Source: Callipepla californica brunnescens
Lineage: Eukaryota; Chordata; Aves; Galliformes; Odontophoridae
Length of the DNA: 64,000 nucleotides
NCBI GenBank assembly: GCA_023055505.1
Contig: JALIRH010000002.1
Span: 27,579,720-27,643,719 of the forward strand
Reading direction: 5' to 3'
Every line of letters begins with the position of its first letter. The stretch's first letter is position 1. The position numbers and the translations under genes are program-made. This document shows, piece after piece, positions 12,274 to 24,680 of this stretch. The notes beneath the pieces were generated by a model. That model was not told the origin of the DNA. It searched no databases and was given only the letters and a program-made list of their open reading frames with translations.

Positions 12274-12391
12274 CTGAATATTTCCCAGATCCCTCAGCTG
12301 TAATGGTTGCAGGTGTGTCACGTTCAGATTTCTCTGAAGCAGCTGCTGGCAATAGCATACTATTGGGCATCATGACATCTGGTACAGGAAC
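12274..12391 (-). CDS. ZFHX4: ZFHX4 118-nt internal exon
   Basis: This is a short exon between the two-finger exon and the giant exon. The acceptor is TTTTCAAAG and the donor is CAG|GTATGC. It opens in phase 0 with VPVPDVMMPNS and closes with AEGSGKYSG, where the last glycine codon is split: G here, GT in the next exon. Length is 39 codons plus 1 nt. It has no recognisable domain. It is a Ser/Thr/Ala-rich linker between zinc-finger blocks. The join reproduces the continuous ZFHX4 text KLLMT-VPVPD and [11 protein letters not shown]. Exon number is not assigned because upstream exons are out of view. Confidence 0.92.
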
Positions 12392-14983
12392 CTTTGAAAA
12401 CCAAGTACATAGTATTATTACAAGAAAAGTAATATGAAATTACAATTCAAAATACCACCACATCTCAAAGACTGCCTAGACTAAGCAAAGGCCTTTGTTC
12501 TGTCCTTGATAATGACTCCTGATGGAACATAAAATCAGAGCACAGTCTGTCTGTTGGTAGAGGATAAACTCAAAAGAATCCACAATAAGGTGATGCCACA
12601 GAACTACGTATGTTCAATATTTTACTGGGGTCAATGTCACTGCAAAGAAGGTTGGGAATTTTCCCTGAACTTCCTCTAAAGATAGAGATGGTGCTAAGAT
12701 ATAGTCAGTGGCCACCTCTTGACTAAAGGTAATCACACTTTATCTTACCTGAACAGCTTTTTAAACAAATGATCCACATTCCATGATCTTTTAAAGAAAA
12801 TTATAAGCTGATTTCCAAACAGAAGCAACTTATTGACATTTAAAATAAGGCTTTTCTCTTTCCTTTGTTCTAAATTCCTCACGTAAGTATCTTCTTCAGT
12901 CTGCTTTACACGTCATGTTAGGCTTTTGAATTCTAGACAGAAATCTTTGAAAGATGTGATGTTATAGATGTTTGATAATGCTCATTTCAGTTAAACTTAC
13001 ATGATCATTTGTTTGATGATTTGTGTTTTTCTTTTGTTCAGATCTAGTGACTTTGATTTTATTTGGGCAAAAGGGACTTCTACAAAAATGACCTAGTTAA
13101 CTGCCAATGTCCCAGAGAAAACATCTTGCTGTATATGGTATTTATTTTGTCATCAGAGTTCAGGTATGGACAGAACATAGTAGTTTTATCAACTACAAAA
13201 ATTTAAATGGTGCGGATTATGTTTTGCAAATAGATATTTTTCTGTGAAAAAAAAAAAAAAATTAGGGACATCTCAGTGAGACAACTCTCTATCACACAGA
13301 GAAAAGAGGGCAGATTTCAAAGTTGTCCAATTATCAACAAATCAAGAATCATTAAGAACTTGAGAAGAAAGAATATTAATATCAAAGAATCATAGACTCA
13401 TTTGAGTTCAAAGGGACCCTTAAAGGTCATCTGATCCAACACCTCTGCAATGAACACTGAAACCTATAGCTCGATCAGGTTACTCCGTGTCCTGTCCAGC
13501 CTGACCTTGAATGTTTCTAGGAATGGGGGCATCCACCACCTCTCCGGTCAACCTGTTCCTGTGTCTCACTATCCTTGTTATAAAGAAATTTTTTCCTGAT
13601 ATTGAACCTAAATCTTTCCTCTTTAAGTTTGAAACCATTTTTCCCCTGTCCTATCACAACAGTCACTGCTAAAAATTCTGTCACATTCTTTCTTACAGCC
13701 CTACTTTAGATACTGATATACTGCTATCAGGTCTCCCCATAGCCTTCTCCAAAATATGGAGACAGTTTATCAGTCTCCAAAAAGGGTCTGAAATGTTAAA
13801 TTTCTACTGTTCTGTCCTTGTGATAGGGGCCAAATTTATATTTTTGGGCAGAATTACACTGAGTAGAAAACTGATGAAAAGAAATGAAGAAAGAAAGCTT
13901 TAAATTGTTCTCATTGATTTCCAATTCTGCATTGCTCATCAGCACCCGGCACAAGGAATTCCGTTAAAGATTTCTTTCAGTTCTTCACTACTATGTGCCA
14001 TTTTAGTTAGGAAATAGGTGACTGGCCTACTACTGCAATGTTATAAATGAAGAAGTTGTCTGTGTTTACAGAAAGAAACCTTAAAGGAGCTGAATCCCTG
14101 AGATTTCCAAGAACATATCCTGCTAAAAAGGTAAGACAACTAGACACTAGGTTGTCCTGGGAAGCCTTTTCTAGATGAATTTACAATGTAATTAAAAAAA
14201 AATCTAAATTTGATTATTTTTACTGACACTGTTTTATATAGTGTTGAGACATTCTTTTTCTAGGAAATTTATTATTTTGGAATGATCTGTGAAATTTCTC
14301 ATTGAAGAACAGGAATTCCCAGGTGAAATCTGCATTGTTTTGTTCTCTAAACTGGGCCAAATGTGGGTAAATCTATTTCAAATCTATTCCTGAGCCAGGG
14401 TAGGTACTTGAAAACAAGTATTCCTTATCCGAAAGAACTGCCGTAATTTTTCACACTCATATATTTTCATTAAAAATGTGAAGAATTTATTACGCAGAGG
14501 AAGAAAGTGAAAAACAGGACATAGTGAAAAATATGACATCTGTGTTTTCCAATTAGTACCACTATTGATATTTTACAGTGAATTTCATGTAGTATAATGA
14601 AAGTACAGAACAGTTATAAACAGGAATACTTCAATATTTTGGCACTTCATTTTACAGGAAAGTCCTCAGGTTTTTTTTACAAACTGGAGTCAGGATATAC
14701 CCGAGGCATGGATAATGTTAGACTAAATTTATGCTCAGATGAACTTGCTTATTCCAAGGTAAATCAGTGAGGAACTGTAGATTTTCAGCATCTTTGAAAT
14801 CCACCTCCAGTCCCTTGGAGAGTTCCCAGGGGACATCAATCAACAGACAAGCTGGCAACAGAAACTAAGAATCCTGACCTGATCCCCATCTCTGGCTACC
14901 AAAATGCTACATCACAACACATACATTGCTGAGAGTCCCGAAAACATTTCTGTAGCAGGTACTTCAGTATTTGGAACACTTAC
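12392..14983 (-). other. ZFHX4: ZFHX4 intron, 2.6 kb
   Basis: The donor is GTAAGT at 14983 downward and the acceptor is TTTTCAAAG ending at 12392. It contains one CR1 (13383-13770) and an A-run near 13248-13261. The remainder is AT-rich sequence with nothing else I can name. Confidence 0.85.
13383..13770 (-). mobile_element. CR1 LINE 3' fragment
   Basis: The plus strand starts with CAAAGAATCATAGACTCATT, then the typical AAAGGTCATCTGATCCAACACC block. It continues through CCAGCCTGACCTTGAATG, GGGGGCATCCACCACCTCTC and a TCAGGTCTCCCCATAGCC-like segment. This is the CR1 3' untranslated region and distal coding end in reverse. It is about 390 bp, 5'-truncated and diverged, with no open reading frame. 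Confidence 0.92.
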
Positions 14984-15184
14984 AGTCATGAGCAGTTTCT
15001 CCACACAGTCAGGTGACACACTGTGCAAATGGGTCAGATGAAGCTGGAGATGCATTTTGTTGCTGAGGACATCTTGGCAGAGGGGGCAGCAGATAACAGG
15101 TTGCATTGAATGCTGTGATAAGACATGCATCTGGATACGGTTTGGGTCCCTACTGTTGTAGTTACAGTAAGGACACTGATAAAA
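14984..15184 (-). CDS. ZFHX4: ZFHX4 201-nt exon encoding two C2H2 zinc fingers
   Basis: The exon is 67 codons, phase 0 at both ends. The acceptor is GTTTTTCAG and the donor is ATGACT|GTAAGT. The peptide starts [13 protein letters not shown] and contains two C2H2 fingers. The first has CPYC with its histidines in the MHVLSQH stretch. The second has CPLC with histidines in LHLTHLH. It ends [11 protein letters not shown]. This finger pair matches ZFHX4 as I remember it, nearly residue for residue. The usual Gln or Ser after the RD is Pro here (NSRDPNR), which looks like a species difference. Because the length is a multiple of three and the phase is symmetric, skipping it would remove both fingers without a frameshift. 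Confidence 0.95.
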
Positions 15185-15330
15185 CTGAAAAACATCAAAT
15201 TAAGATGCAGGCTGTTAGTCAGTGTGCTTTTAATAACTTGTTAATATTGCTGTTTTTACAGCACATCATCTGTTTTATTCCTATTTGAAAGAATTTGAGA
15301 ATAACATTAAATCCTTACATTTTCCTTTAC
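15185..15330 (-). other. ZFHX4: ZFHX4 short intron, 146 bp
   Basis: The donor is GTAAAG at 15330 downward and the acceptor is TTGATGTTTTTCAG ending at 15185. It is by far the shortest intron in the window and contains no repeat. Confidence 0.88.
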
Positions 15331-15461
15331 CTGCTCATGACAAAATTTATTGTCTTCTGGAGGCTTTGACTTTTTAGCTGCACCATCCTCTTCTTTTGCC
15401 AGAAGCTGTTGCGCCCCTACCACAGTGTTCACTTTTGGTTCCTTCTCTGGTGTGACTATTC
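15331..15461 (-). CDS. ZFHX4: ZFHX4 131-nt internal exon
   Basis: The acceptor is TTTTTGGAACAG and the donor is GAGCAG|GTAAAG. It enters in phase 1: the first glycine codon is completed from the G that ends the 117-nt exon. It reads GIVTPEKEPKVN, then a Lys/Glu-rich linker, then PPEDNKFCHEQ, ending on a codon boundary. The next exon continues FYQCPYC, so the CHEQ-FYQC junction is as in ZFHX4. No folded domain is visible. The stretch is probably a disordered, charged spacer before the two-finger module. Only 146 bp of intron separate it from the next exon. Confidence 0.92.
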
Positions 15462-18400
15462 CTGTTCCAAAAACAATTTTTAAGATCACACTTTAAACTT
15501 GAAAATACTCTGTTTTACAAAGAGGCTGTGATTCCAAAGGTCTGTATTGTCTCTGAGGGTATTTTTTTTTTTATGTTCTGAGAAAAATATATATTTGAGA
15601 AAACCAAACTGGTAAGTATAAAGGTGAAAATACTTTCATCCTGAGTGGATACTCTATAAATACATCTAAAAATGAACTATTTTCTACTCTTTAGATAACC
15701 TGAGGTTGCCTTTAAAGATTAATCAATAAGGCGCTTTCTTTAGCAGCACAGTGTGAATTTGTGTATTGCATTAAAACAAATCAGCTTTTGCTTAAAAATC
15801 CTGTTTTCCAAAATAATTAATTTGCTGATGTTTAATTACACTCTCTATTTTCTAAACTGTCTGAGCAATATGATTATTGTGCTGTTTTGATAACTCCTGC
15901 CTACTTACAATTCTGAAGCTAAATATAGTAAGGCTTTAAAAGAAATACTGTGGAGAATAGGATTTCAGAGCTAACTTAATATTAATTATATACAAAGATC
16001 AGTCATTTGGGATTGCCTTAGATGTTTACACTGTGAATTTTTATAGTCTGGCATTTCTGATCAAAACCAGAATATAATTGTTTTCTATAGATAGTTCTAC
16101 TATTAAGTATTAAATACTATACTTAATATTATGCCTGAACTAGCTGTGTAATGCAGCCCAGTCTTGCACACATCAAAGAAAAGAGTGCAATTCTAATTTC
16201 CCAGTCCATCAGAAAATTCTTTCCAGCGTCAATTTGCCAGATAATCTCTTCTGCTAGGCTGGATATTACAAGAGCATTGGGTAGGCATGTCACATACATC
16301 TCATGACAAACACAAAACCTCATTTACCAACCATTCCAATCTCATCATAGTGCAGCATCATCTGACCTTTTTTCTGCTGTTTATTATGAGTATTTCTAAT
16401 TTTAACTTTCAATTTTCACCATCTTCCAGTCAATTTGCAACTAAATTATTTCCAGGGTGAGGACACTATCACTGGACACTGGGTGCAAATACATCTTGAA
16501 ATGCAATGAAGCTAAACCATTGATTGCTATCAGACCCAACGTAAATATATAGTCCAGGGGTAATCTGATTGTATGCTGTGCATGAAGATTTATCTTGATT
16601 TTTTTCAATCCACATAAGGTTCATATAAATGAACAAATTGCACCTCGTTGCACAATAACCTAGGATTAATTTAAAAATAAGGTCATGGATGCTCTGGCAA
16701 CAAAGTAAACACAAACAAAGAAAATACCTGCATTTTTCTATAGACAAAATCAGTATATTTTTAATCATTATCTTAATTATATAGACTGTGCAACATTTGA
16801 TATTAAAAGAGCAACGTTAAAGAAAAGTAAAATAAGGGAACATAGAAGGTAAGTACCAAATCCTCGTGGTAAAATAATAAGCATTTGAAAACTGAATCAT
16901 ACAGAGACATGTTCTGAAGGGCATTTAGGAAAAAAACATAAATGTATTTTATGACATATACATTAAAGCTGATTTCCCCACACATTGTTTTTCATTCCTA
17001 CATTGGTAATTATTTATTTTGGCATAATTTAGACCAGTATGTTCTTGCTCAAATTAAAGTTTACTCCTGCCATATTTTCCTACTTTTAATGACCAATTTA
17101 TCAGCATTGATTTAATATCTGGGCACACTGCTTTCTGGAGCCCCTCTGAATTTTTACACTCTGAGGATTTGTTCCAGGAGGCCTCATTTTGATGGCTCAG
17201 TTAAGAGATGTACCTTCAACCTGAAGCACTGGTGAAGCTGAAAGGTAAAAAGCACATGCTACAGCAACAAAATGTACCAGTTTGTTACTCAGTTTGGTTT
17301 ATGATAATACAGTTCTCACTGGCCTAGCAACATTTACTTGGCAACACTGCATTTAAGCACATTATTTAAATGTCTTTATTGTGAGAATTATAGAAAGTAA
17401 GAAAGTGACATACTATATTAACAGAGAAAGGTTGCTTCTCAGGTTTTAGAAGGATAGGTTCAAATTATTAACCTCTCTTCATTTCCAACTGTCAAAAATG
17501 TCTAACAGTTGACTACTGTTTCTTACCTTTATCATATGCCACCTCTAAAATGCTCCTTTAAAAAGACAAATGGGGTAGAATCTCAGCTGGTGTAAAGTGA
17601 CACCATGATACAGGACAATGAGTTTAAAAAGCAAAATAAAACAATTCTGCCTTCTTCTACCCTCTTCACACCAGATTGTTTTCAACATTGTTACAGAAAT
17701 TAGGATCCAAATTCTGCTCAAAAATCCATTCGTGAAAATGCTTTTAACTGTGCTTTTGGCATTGGTATGCAACTGCTGCTGCAGTTTAGCTTGGAGTAAA
17801 CTCTGTGTGCGCTTGGGTATACAAAAGGTTAATATTACACATCGTCTTCCACCACGGGATAGGACGACTTGATTACTTCAAAGGGACAATAGTAATCATG
17901 AAACACACTGTTCTTGTTTCAAGAAAAACAAGTATTTTTTTGGTTAATTTTTCTTTTGTTGTTAATATAATAAAACTATGGAGTCATCAAACACTGTGCT
18001 GGGGTCAATAAATGAATATAAAAGCAGAGCTTTTTACTATGCTTACAAAGATATTTATAAATTGTGGAAATTTACAGAGGCTTTGTTGTTTTTGTAGTTG
18101 ATATTACTCTGGATTCAGTAAATCCCAAACCCTGTTACTTTTTATTGAACCCAAGTTACATCTGGATTATAGAACTGTAACTGTGACTCAGGTTTGCAGA
18201 AAAAGGGGCTGAAGCCATGGAGAGGATCAAATCCCCAAGCCAGAGCAGCACCTTATGTCTGGGTCTCTCTGGGTCACAAGTGTAGCTGAAAACAAAAAGG
18301 AGGTTTGGACTCCCTATGAAAGTGAATGGTGCAGCTAGTACAACTCATTGATTTTTCTTACTGTACCAACTTTCTGTTTTCTGGATTGGATTCAGTGTTT

Positions 18401-21400
18401 TAAGGAGCTTCCTGCAGAGAGGCTGAATATAGTTATGGCCTTACAGATAGAGTATTGAAAGAGGAGAGGGAGAGGAGAGAAAATTTTACAGTCTTGAGCT
18501 TGTGGTGAGGCACCGTTTTCATAGCTGTGTGTTCCATTGGCATGCTGTTCTTAATATGCAGCTGCAGGAAGAGACTAAATATGTTGTTGTTCCTGTTTTA
18601 AATCCAAAATTTCTATTTTTGAGACACATTATTTGTGCTTTTTTCTTAATTGTGAAACAGAATTTGAATACATTTGGCAATGCAGAACATACAGTGTTGT
18701 TTTAGATGAATAGTGTACTTTTTTTACTGCACTTAACTAAAAAAAACAAGATTAGTTAAAAATAAGTGCCACAAAATAGACCAGTCAATGATTAACTGTC
18801 AGTTACAGAATTAGTTAACTTGTCTAATATTGCTGTACAAAAATGACATAATTCTCTGCAATTCAGATGCCATCACATTTGTAGTGTTTTTGAAACCCCA
18901 AAATAAAAATATAAACTTTTGAGTGACTGATAAGGGGGAGAATGCTAAAGAATGGAAATACTCAAAAACCTACAATCAAAATACTGTCTTGTTATTTATG
19001 AATCCATGTATTTGATAAAGATTGCATAATTTAAGATTTTTGACACATCAGATGATATTATTCAACCTCAAAATAATTCTAAAATTATAATTACTGCTAG
19101 AGTATTCTTTCTAATTAGAGGAGAATGAAAGGATAATTTTCATTGCAATAATGAAGGTTAATTTCCATCCTTCCTCATGTTTACTACCTTATTAAAAAGT
19201 GCTCCCCTTAGCCATGGCAAAGACATATTACATTTTCAATGCAAATGTATTAATCTGGATAAATTCCATATTAATTCTTGCACTGCATAGAGCTGTAATT
19301 TGGATTATAATTAATCTAAAGTGGCACTAGATTTAAATGACAATATAAATGAGGCATTAGTAGGCTTTTCCATTCTGAATGAATATTCAACAAATATAAC
19401 TTGCATATTGCCAAGTCTCATTTTGAAAGCTCTCCTCCTCGAGATAAGGTAAGCAATACAGCACAACAGCTTACACAAACATACTGTTACTAAATACATG
19501 TTAATCCTTCCTCGTCTAATAGATTCTATGCTAAAGAGGGGTCACACCACTTTCCTGTCTAACTTGTTAGTATTGTGATTAATTTATTGGTTTTCCTGCG
19601 ATTTCTCTGGCAAGAATTGCAACACTCAATTCATGAGAAAGCCCAAATTAACATTCAATTATACATAAGCAGTTATATAGTCATTAGAAATACTTGTCAG
19701 CTGAGTGAAAATTAAGATGATGGTCTGAATGGTAGATATGGAGAATTAATTTAGATTATGAAAATAAAAGTTTCTAAAAGATTGAGGATTTCATAGTGCA
19801 AACTGCTTTCTCTAAAGCTCAAAGGCAAATCATGTATTTCGGCCCTTGTTTGTATATGAATCTTACTGCAATGTTATTTCTGTAATTGCTAGCACGGGAA
19901 TGCAGAACAATTATGCTGTCTTTTTTTTTTGTAGTGCACCCAGTAGGCATCTAGATATAGGTTTGTCCTAATTAAACTTGGCCCTTATGAGCAGCTAATC
20001 CTGATGGAATTTTGAGAATTCCCCTTCAGTATTTTTTTTTTTGTAGATTCCATCTTCTTTTTTTTTTTTCTGGAGTTTTCATACTATATTATTTCTTGAA
20101 GAGCTAGAAATGGACCTAAGAAAATAATCAGTGATTTCGATTCCTGGGATGGAGTATCTGGTGAGCAACATGAGCTCCAGTGAGCTGTCACCTCTTTCTT
20201 GGTGAGAGGCAAACCCTGACAAGACAGTAGGAGACTTATGTCTGCTTTAGAACATGGATTTACTGCACCACAGAGAGCCCTTTCCAAGTCAAAGAGCCAG
20301 ATAAAGGGGGATATGTGTGGGTCACTCCGAAAGTAATGCCTCCTATTTCTTTCTATGGAAACCACAACAGATACAATGAGCACAATAACACTAGTTGATA
20401 GAGAAAATACTCAGCTACAAAACTGTATTTTTCAACACAGTCACCATTGTTATCTATGACTTTTCACCACTGATGAATAAGAGAGCCTGCATGCTGTGCC
20501 TGTAAAAATCTGCACCAGCAGAGGTGACTGACTGTCGCTGTTGCCACTACTGAAACACACTACCCGCCACCTCACTGTAATTGCAGCCACTGTTTAGTTT
20601 CCATAAATGTTCAGCAAGCATTGATGAGTGTAAGTGGGTGAAATTTTTTCCACATGGAGGAATTCAATTGCACACTTTTGCTTCACATGCACTTCCATAT
20701 CAGACATCATTCTGTCAGGCCACCTCTGACATCATGGGCCAACATAACAAAATAGGAGGCATTATTTTCAGAGCAGCCCTCGTATGTTTTAAACCACAAC
20801 ACAGTTTCTTGCTCAACATCATCCTTGTCATCATCAGCCTTACTTCAGTTTTTTGCTTCTAAAAATAAAGCAACTGAAGAGCAGCTGAGGTTCTAAACTG
20901 TGAATGGACAGTGACCTTAGCACATCAACAAGCAAGCTTAAAGGAGATTTTAATCTATCAGTCAGTCTTTTTTTAATTAATGAAAAAGTGTTTAGTATGT
21001 AAGAGCAAAATACAGTATAGGAGAATTTGGATGTAAAGAAGATCATATGTGAAATTGTATTTTCTCTACAACTATACATCTCTATGGAGAATACAACCTC
21101 CTTTGTATGCAGCTGTCATTGGCGTACAAGGAAAAGATATATGACTACCTGAAACTAATAGGCTTCAACCTGTTTCAGCACTTCTTCTGCTTCAATGAAT
21201 CCAACATAATGTAACTAGGTATAGCGTGCAGCAAAAGTAGCCAATGTAATATTCATTGTGACCATAGATTTCCATCTCATACATAAAAAGCATGGATGAA
21301 GTCACATATTTGCCAAATCAAACACAGAAAAAGCCTTGGGTATCTACACCAGATGCTGGCCCTGGGTTTGTTTGTGCACAAGTAAATGTCATGACATGGG

Positions 21401-22036
21401 GGTTTGTTTTCAAAGACAGTAGCTTTCATTACTGGGTTTTGTCTATTCCAAGGGATCAAAATTACCCAACCCATATAATCCATTTTCAATGATATTTCCT
21501 CTTTCTTAGGCTGAATCATCTGTAAACTTTTTCAATGGATTTTGTGTATTTTTTTCAAAATGCCTCAAATAAATGCCGAGGAAGAGGCCAGATTCTTGGG
21601 AGTAAGTGATCAGAGACCAAGAACAAAAAAATAATAATAATAAAAAACCCCACATTCTTTGGGTTAAAAGCGGGGCAAAACCTGATTGAAGAAAAAATTC
21701 AAGTGGTACCTAATCCTATGCTTATGAAAAATTAATATGCCATCAGAGGAATCACAAGTACAGCTAAGATTAATGAAAGGCGCTTAAAAAATTACAAGCA
21801 CACAAACTGATTTGATTAAAAAATAATCTCACTGGTCGTCCTGTAATATTCTTCAACTTATCCGCATCTATCCTGTCAGATGGTTATGATTAAAAATAGG
21901 TCAATGGGAGGCTACTGATAGAAATCACATGCAAAATGCACATGCAATGAATAGTAGTGGGAATGTCCAGACAGTTTAAAATAAAAGACCATTTCATAAG
22001 TTAAAAAAAGAGGAAGACAAAATTCTCGCTTCTTAC
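15462..22036 (-). other. ZFHX4: ZFHX4 intron, 6.6 kb
   Basis: The donor is GTAAGA at 22036 downward and the acceptor is TTTTTGGAACAG ending at 15462. The only mobile element I can name is an internally deleted Galluhop (20314-20782). Around 17575-17730 there are motifs such as AATCTCAGCTGGTGTAAA and GGATCCAAATTCTGCTC. They resemble old amniote interspersed repeats, but I cannot delimit them. The rest is AT-rich and unassigned, with no coding frame I trust. Confidence 0.8.
20314..20782 (-). mobile_element. Internally deleted, non-autonomous Galluhop (mariner)
   Basis: The termini are GGTCACTCCGAAAGTAATGC on the left and TTATTTTCAGAGCAGCCCTCG on the right, with TA on each side (20312-20313 and 20783-20784). 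Compared with the copy at 2854-4649 the two end types are swapped, so it is on the minus strand. Read that way, its 5' half follows the first copy through the start of the transposase, to a RWRVVCFSSGNS-like stretch. It then jumps near 20525-20535 to the 3' part (GCAGATTTTTACAGGCACAG). About two thirds of a full element is missing, including most of the catalytic domain. At 469 bp it behaves like a mariner MITE. Confidence 0.82.
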
Positions 22037-22153
22037 CAGAGTCTTTACTAGCTTTTTTAACTTCGGTATTGTCTCTCTCACTTGAGTCCTTATCATCACC
22101 AACAGCCACTGATGTACTTTTAGCAGATCCTTCTGTATCTTCACCTTGTTCTT
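22037..22153 (-). CDS. ZFHX4: ZFHX4 117-nt internal exon
   Basis: The acceptor is CTTGTCCCCAG, preceded by a pyrimidine-containing tract, and the donor is CTCTG|GTAAGA. It enters and leaves in phase 1 and encodes 39 codons' worth of acidic, Ser/Lys-rich linker: EEQGEDTEGS..., then ERDNTEVKKASKDSG. The trailing G completes the first glycine codon of the 131-nt exon, giving SKDSG-IVTPEK, which matches the ZFHX4 order. No domain is present. The preceding exon, expected to carry several zinc fingers, is not in the window. Therefore at least 41.8 kb of intron lie upstream. The symmetric phase would allow in-frame skipping. Confidence 0.88.
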
Positions 22154-23628
22154 CTGGGGACAAGCATAGAAAAGATCCAACTTAGTGACCATTCAACAGC
22201 AGGTAAAAAACTCTTCATTTAATAAGGATAGCACTGAAAGAGGTTGTCAAAATAGGGAGAAGGAGGTGAAGAAAAGATAGAGAACGGCACTTTAAGGAGG
22301 TTGGACATTAATTACAAATAATTGGCAATATTTCAAAATCTACCCAGAAATTCTGAACATGTCTTTATCAGGGTATCCACTTCCCACCAGCATGCCAGAT
22401 TTAAAGCTTATCATTTCATATTCTTTAGCTAGAAATATTACTTGTGTTAAAATGCACGCATACAGATGCGCACATATACCATGCCAGCCTGAACAAAAGC
22501 AAGACCATGTAAAAATGTATCTTTAAGCCAAAAAAGAAAAAAGAGAAAAAAAAGAGGAATTCAAATATAAATCCTATTAGTACAGCAGTATCCCGCTAAT
22601 TGCAGTAAGTAAGTATTAGGTATTAGGTACTGTATTAAACATAAACCCCTGGCTTTGCGGGAGAAGTCTCAAATTTTGTCTCCAGGGGGAGCCATTCAGG
22701 ATAAATGATACAACTTGGTACATGGCTTCTGAGGAAGCAGCATTACCCACACCTCACTTACGTGTTCACACCAGCTAGATTACATGGAAATCTTCACAGT
22801 AACTCAAGCCTATTTAATTATTCTGTAAATCTTAGCTATGCTGCTACTGGTGGATTAATCTGTTTATGCAGTTAGCTTCTATGCTGGGGCTGTGTAGCAC
22901 TAATCCGTGAAAGGCCCACTGTTCCTTTTCATCCTGTGATCATTTGTCTCTCACTGTGCTGATGTCACATTTTAATGAATTTTTAGCAATCTGAGTAATG
23001 CCAGATAACCAGACTTGCAACTCTCCACAGCACAGCATGCTGTTTTCATTGCAGCACAAAAAAATAAAAAATAATATTTCTCAGTTCAGGTAGGAATTAT
23101 ATAAATTAGGAGGTGAAGGTAAAATGGGATTCGAAGCACCAAGCTGCTCAATTTCATAAAATCTTTAATGACCATATAAATTAACCCTGGAAAGGCAAAA
23201 GGTCACAGACACACATTTGCATACACTCTTCTATTCACTTTTGATAAGCAGAGCTTTTATGCAGGGAACATGATACAATTAACCCTTCAGGAACCATACA
23301 AAATGCAGCTACCGACATTTTAAGTGTCAAGCATTAACTGAAAATTACACACTGCATAAAATTTTCATTGTAAATGCTATAGTGATTGAAAGGGGAAATA
23401 GTGGCCCTCTTCGCACCCCATGTTTTATTAATAACATTCTGACAGCCGAATGAAATATCCTCTGTCATATGTAGCAGCTGAGCACAAAAAAAAAAAATAA
23501 AAAAAAAAAATTGCTGCTTAGTGCCTTACTTGCCAGCTATGCACTGAAACTGTACGCCCATGCAAACAGCCCTCAGATCGATGTGGTGAACCTATTCCAT
23601 TCTCAAAACCTTTTGTAAATCAGGACAC

Positions 23629-23653
23629 AAAAAAAAAAAAAAAAAAAAAAAAA
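23629..23653 (+). repeat. Poly-A run (25 nt)
   Basis: Twenty-five uninterrupted A residues, followed by an A/G-rich stretch. No retroposed gene or SINE body can be recognised directly 5' of it, so it may be a plain homopolymer. Confidence 0.9.
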
Positions 23654-23775
23654 TAGAAGGAGGGAGAGAAAAAAAGGTCCAAACAAAATAGCTGCAATTT
23701 TGGAAAATGAACAACAACAACAAAAATTCAGTCACAGATCAATGTGTTTTGCATTGACATTGAAATACAACAGTT

Positions 23776-24680
23776 TAGCGCTAAGCGTGCGTGTCCACTC
23801 TTTGGAACAATACAGGGAGAAAGATTGTCCCCTCTTCTAAAAATAATTGCATATTAAAAAAATTTCCATCCAAATGGATTCCCCCTCGTGCTGTTTTAGC
23901 ACTCTGCCTGCTGCGACCTCGCTCTCTCCCGTGATGATAGCTAATCAAACATGGGAGCTATCCTGGCCGCAGCTGGAAGCGGGGCCGTGTTTGTCCGAGT
24001 GGCAAGGGAGCACAGTTCGGGATGCTGTGAGCCTGTGATCCTGCCTGCATCGGGCTGTGTTAATGCCAAGTGCACACACATGAGGCTCGTATCCAGTGTC
24101 AGGCCCTGTGGCCTCATGGAGCCCGTGGCAAATCCCTTCTCGACTCATCCTTGGGAACGGTCGCACTGCTTCTTTTACTAGATTTACTGGCCCAGTTCCC
24201 CTGGGCTGGAAAATGAAGTGTCAAAGTGCTACTGAGTGTCCTTATCTTGAGGGGACATAAAATTGTAAGGGCTATCGTGGCACACATTAATAAAACATTG
24301 TGTGTGTGTCAGGCAAAGAGAAAGAAAATTATGAAGGTACTAAAAGAAAAGCTACAGTATCATCTGGGTCTCATCAGACAATTTTTGCAGGGTGCTCTCC
24401 TGTTTTTCTGGTATGTGTTTTAAGTGTGAGAGAAATTCCCAGACATGTTCTCCTATACATCATCGCGGTGTCTGACCTCAGCCTGACCCTGGCAACAGTT
24501 TGAGAAATCTGAATGTGAACAAAGACTCTGTGTCAGCAGCAGGGAGAGATTGCGGGATAGACTTTCCCCATCAACTTAATCGCAAACAGCAGTTCTGAGG
24601 CCATAACTTTACAGGGCTCCACCAAGCCACAAACACGTAACCTTTAGAGGTGAAACTGCCCCCTGCTCCCCACCCCCCCT
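23776..24680. promoter_or_regulatory. CpG-dense patch in large intron, possible promoter or enhancer
   Basis: In an AT-rich, CpG-poor intron this stretch is unusually GC- and CpG-rich. By eye there are about 15 CpGs between 23880 and 24200, for example GGCCGC, AGCGGGGCCGTG, TTCGGG and AACGGTCGC. More lie just outside, at AGCGCTAAGCGTGCGTG near 23778. It is 1.6-2.5 kb upstream of the 117-nt exon in the direction of transcription. No repeat family is recognised. Overlapping short frames on both strands look like chance products of GC-rich sequence. An internal promoter, enhancer or old unrecognised repeat are all possible. Confidence 0.3.

Noticed and set aside
20581..20862. 93-codon frame
   Set aside because: It crosses the internally deleted Galluhop in the wrong direction. 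The matching words come from the inverted terminus.
23945..24181. Overlapping frames on both strands in the CpG-dense patch, possibly an exon
   Set aside because: Neither resembles ZFHX4, and no acceptor/donor pair gives the phase needed to join the 117-nt exon.
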